Positions 9,239 through 16,200 of a DNA stretch of 25,520 nt are shown piece after piece (the first letter of the stretch is position 1; the number at the start of each line of letters is the position of its first letter). The notes under the pieces are model-generated. The model saw nothing but the letters and a program-made list of their open reading frames with translations. It was not told the DNA's origin and ran no database searches. The translations under genes were made by a program, and so were the position numbers. This DNA comes from CAYYGL01 sp964471235 (GTDB taxonomy: Bacteria; Calditrichota; Calditrichia; RBG-13-44-9; J075): NCBI GenBank assembly GCA_964471235.1, contig CAYYGL010000058.1, positions 1 to 25,520 on the forward strand. Direction: 5' to 3'.

Positions 9239-10459
9239 CTACTCCGGAATTTCCGGTATCTTTTTCTCTTTCACCGTTTCCAGGCTGCGCAGGGTTCGGA
9301 TGGAGAGAAAGCCCAGTGCCGGCCCTGCCATTAGAAGTAAAAAAAGATATTCAATTGCCAGAGAATCCCGCAGCCTGTTCAGAAATTCGATGCTGACGAT
9401 GGTGATGGCGAAACCGATGCTGTTGATGATGGTGAGCGCGGAGCCGACCAGGTTGGCGGGCGCGGTTTGGGCAGCCAGGGCAGAAAATTGTGGAGAATCT
9501 CCCACCACCACGATCCCCCAGAACAACAATGCGGCTAAAAACGGGATAAGCGCCAGGTGAAATAACAGGGGAGATAGCAGGCACATCATGGCGGAAGCGG
9601 CAAGTTGAGTATATGCCACCCAACTGCTGCCACGCCGTATGGATATTATTCCACCGACAGCGCATCCCACGGCACCCATGGCAATCACAGCAAATGCCCA
9701 GAAAGGCGTGTTGAGAGGCTGTCCGAACCGTGCGGAATATCCGGTAATAAATACCGGCACAAATGCCCAGAAAGCGTAAAGCTCCCACATGTGCCCGAAA
9801 TACCCGAACGCCGCCAGGCGGAGTTCCCGGGAACGAAAAATTACCGTAAGGGCTTTGCCATTAAACCGGGCGCTTTGTTTAAGAAACGGACCATCCGGCA
9901 CCAGCCAGTACATCAACATGCCGCCAACAGCAGAGAGAAAGGAGACGGCAATGATGACTTCCTGCCAGGGCAGCGCTGCCCCCAGGCTCTTGAGCAGATG
10001 CGGGAAAGCCGTTCCCAATACCAGTGCCCCAACCAGGAACCCCAGGGCATTCCCCAGCCCTTTTTGGTACCAGCCGGCGGCAATCTTCATCCCCACCGGG
10101 TATATGCCGGCAAGAAAAAAACCGGTCAGAAAACGAAATACCAGTAATGAGGTAAGTCCGGAAGCAAACAGGTAAATTGAAAGATTCGCCACTCCGGCTG
10201 CCAATGCACAGACTAAAAATACCAGCCTCGGGGAAAATCGGTCCGCAATGGTAAAAAAGGCAAATATCAGGGTACCAATGATAAAGCCCAATTGAACCGC
10301 AGAAGTCATATACCCAAGAGCGGCAGGCATCAGATGCCATTCTGCCTGCAAGTCAGCCATCACTGCGTTGCTGGCAAACCAAACGGCGGTTCCGGCAAAT
10401 TGCGATAAGATGATAATCGGTAAGATGTGTTTCGGTCGAGCAATAGTTTGTGATTGCAT
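9239..10459 (-). CDS. Major facilitator superfamily transporter, substrate unknown
   Basis: About 406 residues, almost entirely hydrophobic helices, consistent with 12 membrane spans in two halves with a cytoplasmic loop in the middle (around GPFLKQSARFNGKALTVIFRSRELR). The first span begins at HILPIIILSQFAGTAVWF. The pattern of FFTIADRFSPR after span 2 resembles the MFS loop 2-3 motif (D-R-x-x-x-R). It looks closest to the CynX/NimT-like or general sugar/anion MFS groups, but no substrate residue pattern is recognised. The ATG at 10459 is preferred; a TTG at 10480 with a weak AGAAAG site would add seven residues. The upstream neighbour on the same strand encodes a TRAP binding protein, but 490 bp with repeats separate them, so an operon is doubtful. 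Confidence 0.85.
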   Translation of the reverse strand: MQSQTIARPKHILPIIILSQFAGTAVWFASNAVMADLQAEWHLMPAALGYMTSAVQLGFIIGTLIFAFFTIADRFSPRLVFLVCALAAGVANLSIYLFASGLTSLLVFRFLTGFFLAGIYPVGMKIAAGWYQKGLGNALGFLVGALVLGTAFPHLLKSLGAALPWQEVIIAVSFLSAVGGMLMYWLVPDGPFLKQSARFNGKALTVIFRSRELRLAAFGYFGHMWELYAFWAFVPVFITGYSARFGQPLNTPFWAFAVIAMGAVGCAVGGIISIRRGSSWVAYTQLAASAMMCLLSPLLFHLALIPFLAALLFWGIVVVGDSPQFSALAAQTAPANLVGSALTIINSIGFAITIVSIEFLNRLRDSLAIEYLFLLLMAGPALGFLSIRTLRSLETVKEKKIPEIPE

Positions 10460-10654
10460 CGGTATGATCACCGGGTTCAATAATCTTTCTATTGAGCATG
10501 TATGAATTCAATAATCATTTATTTACCATCCCGTAGTGAGAATTTGTGTGACGCTCATTACAATTTTCGGAATCCGCCGGATACGGAAGCCAATTTTTCC
10601 AGTTACACCGGTCTTTGAGGTGTAAGGATGGCTTCTCAGGTTTTAGGGGATGGG

Positions 10655-10750
10655 GTTGATATTCCATAGTGATGAGATGATAACATGTTGCTGATGGCGT
10701 GCAATTCGGGGAAGTGCTTCGTTGATATTCCATAGTGATGAGATGATAAC
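10655..10750 (-). CRISPR. Minimal CRISPR-like element: two 30-bp repeats, one 36-bp spacer
   Basis: An identical 30-bp sequence, starting GTTGATATTCC and ending GATGATAAC, lies at 10655-10684 and 10721-10750; identity stops exactly at both borders. The unique sequence between them (10685-10720) is 36 bp. These sizes, the GTT...AAC ends and the ATTCC core resemble 30-bp repeats of type I-B/III arrays. Read on the minus strand the repeat ends AATATCAAC, comparable to the usual ATTGAAAC crRNA tag, so transcription would run leftward. No cas genes and no further repeat copies are visible. Only two repeats exist, so another kind of dispersed repeat is possible. Confidence 0.6.
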
Positions 10751-10832
10751 CCCCTGGAATCGGGATTTGTATTTGATGCGGTGGGATAATGACTCGTAAT
10801 GTCATAAAAATTTACAGGGATTTGGGGGGGCG

Positions 10833-10869
10833 CCTGTCGATCCGGAAAAGGGAATTCCTGATCGACAGG
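10833..10869. repeat. 10-bp perfect inverted repeat beside the CRISPR-like element
   Basis: CCTGTCGATC at 10833-10842 is the exact reverse complement of GATCGACAGG at 10860-10869, with a 17-base loop. It sits 82 bp to the right of the second 30-bp repeat and 81 bp left of the TRAP gene stop. It could be a 3' structure of the TRAP gene; there is no T-tract on the leftward side. The remainder of 10460-10950 shows no gene. Confidence 0.45.
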
Positions 10870-10950
10870 GGTAAATGAGGTCCTCCCCATTGTTTCCAGC
10901 ACGCACGTAAAATGTCAACTGATGGCTGCACAATTTTAACGGTAGCCGCT

Positions 10951-12072
10951 TCAGGAAGCAATATCCTGGTAATACACCTCTTCCGATAAATGGGACCAGC
11001 CGGAGATGGATTGCTGGAATTGGGAAAATGATTGATACACCTTTTTGCTCATGGCATCCGCAGTTGTAATTTCATCGATGACCTCTCGGGAGAATTTCCG
11101 AAAAGCTGCCAGTACCTCTTTGGGAAAGGGACGGATATCTGTTTGATATTCCTGTTTGATTTTTTGAAGATAAACGGCATTCTTGGCTTCAAATTCCGAG
11201 AGCATCCAGTTGTTCGACCGTAACGCCGCAGTGGTGATAATACTCTGCAAATCTGTCGGCAGCTTTTCATAAGCGGATTTGTTCACGAATAATTCCAGAA
11301 CCGATCCCGGTTCGTGCCAGCCCGGGTAGTAATAGTATTTAGCGATTTTCGGAAACCCCATCAGGTAATCATGGTAAGGTCCGATCCATTCCGTCGCATC
11401 AATCACACCCCGTTCCAGGTTGGTAAATATCTCTCCGCCAGCGGAAAGCACTGCCGACCCGCCGGCTTTCTTAATCACCTTACCGCCCAACCCGGGAATT
11501 CGCATCTTTAAGCCTTTCACATCATTTATTGTATTAATCTGGCGATTAAACCAGCCGCCCATCTGCACCCCGGTATTGCCGCACGGGAAAGGTACCAGGT
11601 TGAAGTCGGCATACAACTCCCGCCACAAATCCCATCCGCCTCCGCTGATGATCCAGGCATTCATTTGCTGGGCGTTCATGCCAAAGGGAACTGCCGCAAA
11701 AAATTGCGCAGCCGGCGCCTTACCTGCCCAGTAATAGGAAGCCGCATGTCCCATCTCGGCAACCCCCTGCTGAACCGCATCGAACGCCTCCAGCGCCGGC
11801 ACCAACTCCCCGCCGCCATATACCCGGATTTTCAGCCGACCTTCGGACATCTCCTCTACCCACTTCGCAAACAATTCCGCCCCTTCTCCAAGCACAGGAA
11901 AACGTGGCTGCCAGGTGGTTACCATCCGCCATTGATATTTTTTCCCGGTGTGAACTGCCGGCGCCCCGGTTTCCCCCGCTTCCTGTTTTCCACACCCGGT
12001 TAAGAACACAGACCCGCCGATAGCTGTGAGGGCGGCTTTCTTTAAAAACTCCCGACGGTTATAGTTATTCAT
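10951..12072 (-). CDS. TRAP-type substrate-binding lipoprotein (DctP/TakP-like), exported by Tat
   Basis: About 373 residues from the chosen start. The N-terminus has a twin-arginine motif (NRREFLKKAAL) and a lipobox ending at Cys27 (VFLTGC), so a Tat-exported lipoprotein is predicted. The mature part matches TRAP dicarboxylate/2-oxoacid binding proteins: WRMVTTWQPRFP, GGGELVPALEAFDAVQQG, KGLKMRIPGLGGKV, GVIDATEWIGPYHD and YYYYPGWHEPGS. It is most like the TakP/lactate-binding subgroup that binds 2-oxo or hydroxy acids. GGAGG in the leader lies 2 bases before the ATG at 12075 and 5 bases before the ATG at 12072; the latter spacing is better. An upstream ATG at 12108 is unlikely. The membrane partners DctQ and DctM are not in the window, so it is either an orphan or served by a distant permease. 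Confidence 0.88.
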   Translation of the reverse strand: MNNYNRREFLKKAALTAIGGSVFLTGCGKQEAGETGAPAVHTGKKYQWRMVTTWQPRFPVLGEGAELFAKWVEEMSEGRLKIRVYGGGELVPALEAFDAVQQGVAEMGHAASYYWAGKAPAAQFFAAVPFGMNAQQMNAWIISGGGWDLWRELYADFNLVPFPCGNTGVQMGGWFNRQINTINDVKGLKMRIPGLGGKVIKKAGGSAVLSAGGEIFTNLERGVIDATEWIGPYHDYLMGFPKIAKYYYYPGWHEPGSVLELFVNKSAYEKLPTDLQSIITTAALRSNNWMLSEFEAKNAVYLQKIKQEYQTDIRPFPKEVLAAFRKFSREVIDEITTADAMSKKVYQSFSQFQQSISGWSHLSEEVYYQDIAS

Positions 12073-12738
12073 CATTTCCTCCTTTTGAACAGGGTTTGAT
12101 AGTTCCATTTGTCATAACAACCGTGATAAACATCTTGAGAAAATCTAAATTCTCCGGTAAAAACCGGTTCCGTTATTAACTATTTCTCGAAATTCGGGAA
12201 GAATCATCTGCCGGATCCGGGCCGGTTAAGCATAATTTCAAATTTTCCCTTATTCCGGTAATGTTTCAGCCGATTACCATCTATGCTATCATTAAATGTT
12301 AGCATTTGCCACAAACCGGCATCCCTCCCGGGGAGCCGTTGTCATTTTATTTGATTTTCTTACACACAGTCTTCTGACAAAATGGATTTTGTTACAGACC
12401 TTCTAAAGTGGTACCGAGTTGCTGGGCATTCCCGGGCGCTCGTTTTGCTATCTCAAATTACGGATATCCTGTTTCTTTACCTCCGTATCGATCTGACATC
12501 TTCAGGTAGGAGTTTATCCCATTTGTGTTTTTTATACAAGGTGGAATTCAATTTATAGAATTTTCCAATGATGGAAACCACACCGACCGACATGTGGATT
12601 GGAAATTCCGGAAACTGCATGAATAAAGTGATGGTTATTTGTTTTTTTCGCAGAGTCCGCATGGATGTCGAGCGGGAAAGTTTTTTTGAAAGAAAGGAAC
12701 AGGGAAGAACTTTTTTCCGGAACAATGGAGGTTGTTAA
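12073..12738. other. Intergenic region between divergent TRAP and response regulator genes
   Basis: About 666 bp without a convincing gene. The leftward open frame at 12477-12725 has no family match and no good ribosome binding site. A near-perfect odd palindrome lies at 12283-12305 (ATGCTATCATT, central A, then AATGTTAGCAT; 10 of 11 pairs), about 210 bp upstream of the TRAP gene, and could be a regulator site. Promoters for both genes must lie here, but I cannot place them. Confidence 0.4.
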
Positions 12739-13116
12739 ATGAGACGAATTTTAGTAGTTGAGAATGATCCTTTTTTGCAATTATTGTATGAAGCCGAGTT
12801 GAGCGAGTTGGGATACCGGGTGATCACCGCCCGGGATGGGCAGACCGCCATTCAATTAGCCCGTCGGGAAAACCCGGACCTGGTAATTATGGATGTGATT
12901 TTGCCGGATATGGAAGGCGGCGAAGCGGTTTACCAGATGAAGCGCCGTCGTCCCCGGGTACCGATAGTTATCAATTCCATTCCGGTGGATGAAATGGTAG
13001 CTGCATCCGATTTGCCGATAGCCGAATATGTCACCAAATCCTCCGACCTCACCGAACTGAAAAATGCTGTCCGGCGAGTGTTGTCCCACCGGCTCCTTTC
13101 ATCCACTATCAATTAA
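12739..13116 (+). CDS. Single-domain response regulator receiver protein
   Basis: 125 residues, a lone CheY-like receiver domain with no output domain. The phosphoacceptor is Asp52 in LVIMDVILPDMEGG. The acidic pocket reads E8-N9-D10 (VVENDPF) where most receivers have D-D; the Thr/Ser position is Ser in IVINSIP; the conserved Lys is in YVTKSSD, followed by Ser instead of Pro. The fold is complete, so phosphorylation is still plausible. A strong GGAGG lies before the ATG. No histidine kinase is nearby, so partner and output are unknown; such proteins usually act through protein-protein contacts in a phosphorelay or on a motility or adhesion target. Confidence 0.9.
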   Translation: MRRILVVENDPFLQLLYEAELSELGYRVITARDGQTAIQLARRENPDLVIMDVILPDMEGGEAVYQMKRRRPRVPIVINSIPVDEMVAASDLPIAEYVTKSSDLTELKNAVRRVLSHRLLSSTIN

Positions 13117-13233
13117 TGCTGTCTGGGAAGTCGTTGCCGGGGAAAGGCATTTTTCGCGGATGCGTTTGTTGCGGAGTAAAATCTCCCCTTTATCACACTT
13201 GCCTTTTGAAATCGTTTTGCCTTAATTACCTTC

Positions 13234-14331
13234 ATGAAATCGATTCTTTCATCGGAAGCGGGCATCATCGCTTTTCGGAAGCGGTTGCTGGCATGGTATG
13301 AGGATCATAAGCGGTCTCTTTCCTGGAGAGATAGCGGGGATGCCTATACGATATGGGTTTCGGAAGTAATGCTCCAACAGACCCAGGTTGCCACGGTGTT
13401 GAACTATTTTGAGCGGTTCATGAGTACCTTCCCAACGGTTCAGGAGCTGGCAAAGTCAGATTTGCAATCAGTGTTGAAAATATGGGAAGGGTTGGGATAT
13501 TATGCCCGGGCGCGCAACCTGCACAAAGCGGCTCAAATAGTGATCAAGCGGTTCGGTGGGGTAATTCCCGATGACTATCAGGAGTTCAAGAAGTTGCCCG
13601 GCGTGGGTGATTATATAGCTGCTGCGGTGATGAGCATGGCATACCGGCAGCCGTATGCGGTGGTGGATGGCAATGTAAAGCGGGTGCTCTCCCGGGTGTT
13701 GCTGATAGAGGCACCGGTGAATGATGCCGGGAGCAGAACGGTTTTTCAAACTGCGGCAAATAAGCTGTTGGACCCCCTACGCCCGGGAGATTTTAACCAG
13801 GCGATCATGGAATTGGGAGCATTGCGCTGCCGACCTCAAACTCCCTTATGCGGGCAGTGCCCGATAACGAATTTCTGCGCTGCCTTCCGGGAAAAACGCA
13901 TCGCGGATCTCCCGGTAACAAAAGCCCGTTCCCGCACTCCAACCTATCATATCGCGGTCGGCGTGGTACAAAAAGATGGAAAGCTGCTGATTACCCGCCG
14001 CAAAGAAGATGGCTTATTGGGGGGCTTGTGGGAGTTCCCCGGCGGGAAAGTCGAATCCGGTGAACATGTGGAGGCTGCCTGCATTCGGGAGATTCGAGAG
14101 GAAGTCAATCTTGATGTGGAAATTGTATCCCATCTTACCAGAGTTCGCCATGCTTATAGCCACTTTAAAATCATTATGGATGTGTTTTTATGCCGGTACC
14201 TTTCCGGAGAGGTGCAGTTGCAGAGTGCGGTAGATTTCCGCTGGATTACCAGGGAGGAGATTTCGGACTTCCCCTTTCCCGGAGCAAATCATAAGTTTAT
14301 TCCGTTGTTGTTTTCCGAATCCTCCGAATGA
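13234..14331 (+). CDS. mutY: A/G-specific adenine glycosylase MutY with Nudix-like C-terminal domain
   Basis: 365 residues. The helix-hairpin-helix glycosylase domain has SEVMLQQTQ (Glu44), LPGVGDYIAAA (HhH) and VVDGNVKRV (Asp145, catalytic). The [4Fe-4S] motif is C199-x6-C206-x2-C209-x5-C215, the MutY spacing. MutY removes adenine opposite 8-oxoguanine, preventing G:C to T:A mutations. The C-terminal domain (about 237-360) reads LWEFPGGKVESGE...REIREEV, a Nudix box (about 271-293) complete except for Asn in place of the last Gly, and FPFPGANHKF resembles the MutT end. The ribosome binding site before the ATG is weak. It lies 117 bp downstream of the response regulator gene; co-transcription is possible but not shown. 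Confidence 0.95.
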   Translation: MKSILSSEAGIIAFRKRLLAWYEDHKRSLSWRDSGDAYTIWVSEVMLQQTQVATVLNYFERFMSTFPTVQELAKSDLQSVLKIWEGLGYYARARNLHKAAQIVIKRFGGVIPDDYQEFKKLPGVGDYIAAAVMSMAYRQPYAVVDGNVKRVLSRVLLIEAPVNDAGSRTVFQTAANKLLDPLRPGDFNQAIMELGALRCRPQTPLCGQCPITNFCAAFREKRIADLPVTKARSRTPTYHIAVGVVQKDGKLLITRRKEDGLLGGLWEFPGGKVESGEHVEAACIREIREEVNLDVEIVSHLTRVRHAYSHFKIIMDVFLCRYLSGEVQLQSAVDFRWITREEISDFPFPGANHKFIPLLFSESSE

Positions 14332-14464
14332 TATTTCCATACAACGTTTTTTACGACCGGGGAACCTGGCAATTCCGCCCTAAATTTTGTATAGAATCCT
14401 CACTCCGAACCTGTCATGTGGGTTTGTGCTGTCGTCAGGCAGGCAAAACCGGCATCCCGTCGCG

Positions 14465-14592
14465 GAGATTTCGCCAACGGAGCAGCTCAGTGGGGGGATT
14501 TCCGGAAAACCGGAATGACAGAGTGGGTATCAGTGTCATTCCTGCGAACGCAGGAATCTCTTACAAGCTTAGTTTAGAGATTCCGCCAACAG
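14465..14592. repeat. Composite REP-like intergenic repeat with several inverted repeats
   Basis: Within the 413-bp gap after mutY: ATTCCTGCG-AA-CGCAGGAAT at 14538-14557 is a perfect hairpin; GGAATGACA at 14512-14520 is inverted at 14534-14542 (TGTCATTCC); TTCCGG-AAAA-CCGGAA lies at 14500-14515. The whole is flanked by two near-identical 16-bp direct copies (14465-14480 and 14577-14592; 14 of 16 bases equal, GAGATT-CGCCAAC core). The GTCATTCCTGCG...CGCAGGAAT element is of a kind found dispersed in many bacterial genomes. The direct flanks suggest a small mobile (REP/MITE-like) unit. I see no gene in 14332-14744. Confidence 0.6.
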
Positions 14593-14668
14593 AGTCACCT
14601 TGTAACGTATCCCCCTTATCACGAAGCAGCTACTCCGGGTTCAATCTGCTCCTATCACAATATTTATC

Positions 14669-14697
14669 TTGACTTTACTCGATTCAAACCGTACTAT
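14669..14697 (+). promoter_or_regulatory. Sigma70-type promoter for the gene set at 14745-17907
   Basis: TTGACT at 14669-14674 and TACTAT at 14692-14697 are separated by exactly 17 bases, 47 bp before the ATG at 14745. Both boxes are close to the standard -35 and -10 sequences, and the predicted start of transcription is near 14704. No operator is obvious. Confidence 0.6.
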
Positions 14698-14744
14698 TTT
14701 CTACAATCAATCTCTACCATAATGTTAAGGATATTGGTGCTTCC

Positions 14745-15458
14745 ATGTTTACGCCCCAGGAAAGAAAAGTGTTGATTATCGGAATACTGTCGTTGGTCGT
14801 GGCGGTGGTAACCTACGGACTGCTCGGGTCCACCGGTACTATTGACAACGAATTGGGGAAATTTGGCGGCGCTATTACCGGGTTTTTAGCCGCGGCAACA
14901 TTGTTGAACAAAATTTACGGTTCAAGTAAGGATAGCGGCAAATCCTCTGTGGGGAGCAAAACCGGCTCTATGGAATCGACATCTTCTCAATCGGCTCAAC
15001 TACCCGATTACTCTGATAAACTTCCCGTTGATCCCGCTGGTGGTGAAGAAACGGCGGAACCGTTCCGTACTGCGGAAAAATTGAGAAGCGAAAGCGATGA
15101 AACGGTCGTGAAACACCTGGCTGAGGATTCAACCGAGGTACTTTCCATATTAGACCGCTTTTTCAGTGCCTATGATGCCGGAGAAGGAGAAATTGAAGAA
15201 TACAGTGGTCGGTTTTCCCATATTCTCCATCGATTGGTAAAGGAGCTTTCGGAAAAAGAGCGGAACGCAGTGGTTGAACTATGTGCCGTTATGGAAACTT
15301 ATACCCGGGAAATTGAGCGGTTAAAGAAAGAAATTCGCACTTCTCCATCTCGTAATACCAAAGAAGAATTGATGAGCTTAGACCGACAGGTGCGGTTAAA
15401 TATTGCCGATTTTCGGCACGGGGAAATATTAAGAAATTATCGGGAACGACTTGGATAA
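14745..15458 (+). CDS. Membrane-anchored protein of unknown family, paralogue of the next gene
   Basis: 237 residues. Not recognised. Two hydrophobic segments lie at the N-terminus (about 8-27, VLIIGILSLVVAVVTYGLLG, and a weaker one at 41-57, FGGAITGFLAAATLLNK). A Ser/Gly/Asp/Glu-rich linker without clear structure covers about 58-125. A helical C-terminal domain at 139-237 begins FFSAYDAGEGEIEEY, contains EIERLKKEIRTSP and ends DFRHGEILRNYRERLG. That domain aligns without gaps to residues 10-108 of the following protein, about 40% identical by hand count. The likely topology is membrane-anchored with the helical domain in the cytoplasm, which is inference. It is first in a probable operon with the paralogue (82 bp gap) and a TPR protein. 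A small hairpin (GCAAGG-GTA-CCTTGC, 15468-15482) follows its stop. Confidence 0.7.
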   Translation: MFTPQERKVLIIGILSLVVAVVTYGLLGSTGTIDNELGKFGGAITGFLAAATLLNKIYGSSKDSGKSSVGSKTGSMESTSSQSAQLPDYSDKLPVDPAGGEETAEPFRTAEKLRSESDETVVKHLAEDSTEVLSILDRFFSAYDAGEGEIEEYSGRFSHILHRLVKELSEKERNAVVELCAVMETYTREIERLKKEIRTSPSRNTKEELMSLDRQVRLNIADFRHGEILRNYRERLG

Positions 15459-15540
15459 CCCTCCCCGGCAAGGGTACCTTGCTTTCAGAAATTGATGTCT
15501 CATGGTCTGGAGAACAAATTAAAAACCGGAAATAATCCGA

Positions 15541-16167
15541 ATGAGTTTGGTTGACAAATTTACCGAATTCTTTGAAGCATACGATTCCTTCGAAGACGAT
15601 ATCGAGGTCTATTGCGCAAAATTCTTGAGAATTCTGGCGCAAATGGCTGTGGAATTGAATCCATCCGAACGGGATGAGGTGAATAAGATTTGTGCCACGC
15701 TGGCAACCCATTCGCGCCGTCTCAAAAAACTCCGGAAAGAAATTCGGACTCAACCCACTGATGCAGCCCGGGGAGAAATTCGTGAGTTGGATAAATTCGC
15801 CGGGATCATCATAAATGATTTTCGCACCGGCGATATTCTGAAGCGTTACCGGGAAAAAAATCATCGAGCGGTAGCGTCGGTTCGACTCAAGATTGAGAAA
15901 TCCGAAGAACTTGCTGCTGCAGATTTGGCTGTGGAATCATCCACTCTTCCGGACGCCCCGGGATGGAAGACACCTTCCCGGCAGCGGTCCCCGGGGATGG
16001 AGGCGCTGGAATTGGCACGCAGCATTGTGGAGCAAACCATCCCTGATGCTCCACAAGTTGAAAAGTTGAGAAAAATGCAGGAGTTGCTACGGGAAACCGC
16101 CAGAACGCCTGCTGCTCCTGCTTCGACCACCAACCCAATGAGTGAACGAACCGGGATGACTAATTAA
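15541..16167 (+). CDS. Soluble protein of unknown family sharing a domain with the upstream gene
   Basis: 208 residues, no signal or membrane segment. Residues 10-108 repeat the domain of the upstream protein: FFEAYDSFEDDIEVY, ERDEVNKICATL, LRKEIRTQP, LDKFAGIIINDFRTGDILKRYRE. Shared fixed positions include FF-AYD, a Cys-Ala pair, KEIRT-P, LD, DFR-G-IL and YRE. The C-terminal half is charged and proline-rich, with a helical patch (MEALELARSIVEQTIPDAPQ) and a disordered tail. The domain is predicted helical and could form dimers or coiled coils, including with its paralogue; that is inference. The ATG at 15541 has only a weak ribosome binding site, as expected of a downstream operon gene. It ends 33 bp before the TPR gene. 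Confidence 0.7.
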   Translation: MSLVDKFTEFFEAYDSFEDDIEVYCAKFLRILAQMAVELNPSERDEVNKICATLATHSRRLKKLRKEIRTQPTDAARGEIRELDKFAGIIINDFRTGDILKRYREKNHRAVASVRLKIEKSEELAAADLAVESSTLPDAPGWKTPSRQRSPGMEALELARSIVEQTIPDAPQVEKLRKMQELLRETARTPAAPASTTNPMSERTGMTN

Positions 16168-16200
16168 CGGATGTCACCAAACATTTACAGAGAGTAAATC

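Noticed and set aside
9605..10175. Rightward open frames opposite the MFS gene
   Set aside because: They are antisense readings of a clear membrane transporter; composition is proline- and arginine-rich as expected of shadows.
10520..10620. Possible degenerate CRISPR repeats at about 66 and 133 bp left of the first repeat (TTCCA at 10597, ATCCCGTAGTGA at 10528)
   Set aside because: The spacing is suggestive, but base-by-base matching over 30 bp is near chance, so only the two perfect copies are claimed.
10781..10816. Possible third repeat to the right of the second copy
   Set aside because: Sequence at the expected 66-bp interval does not match the repeat in any nearby register.
12477..12725. 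Leftward 82-codon open frame upstream of the response regulator
   Set aside because: Low-complexity lysine-rich start, no recognisable domain, and it would occupy the leader of the response regulator gene.
14328..14672. Rightward 114-codon open frame after mutY
   Set aside because: It runs through the REP-like hairpins and has no start signal; better read as intergenic repeat DNA.
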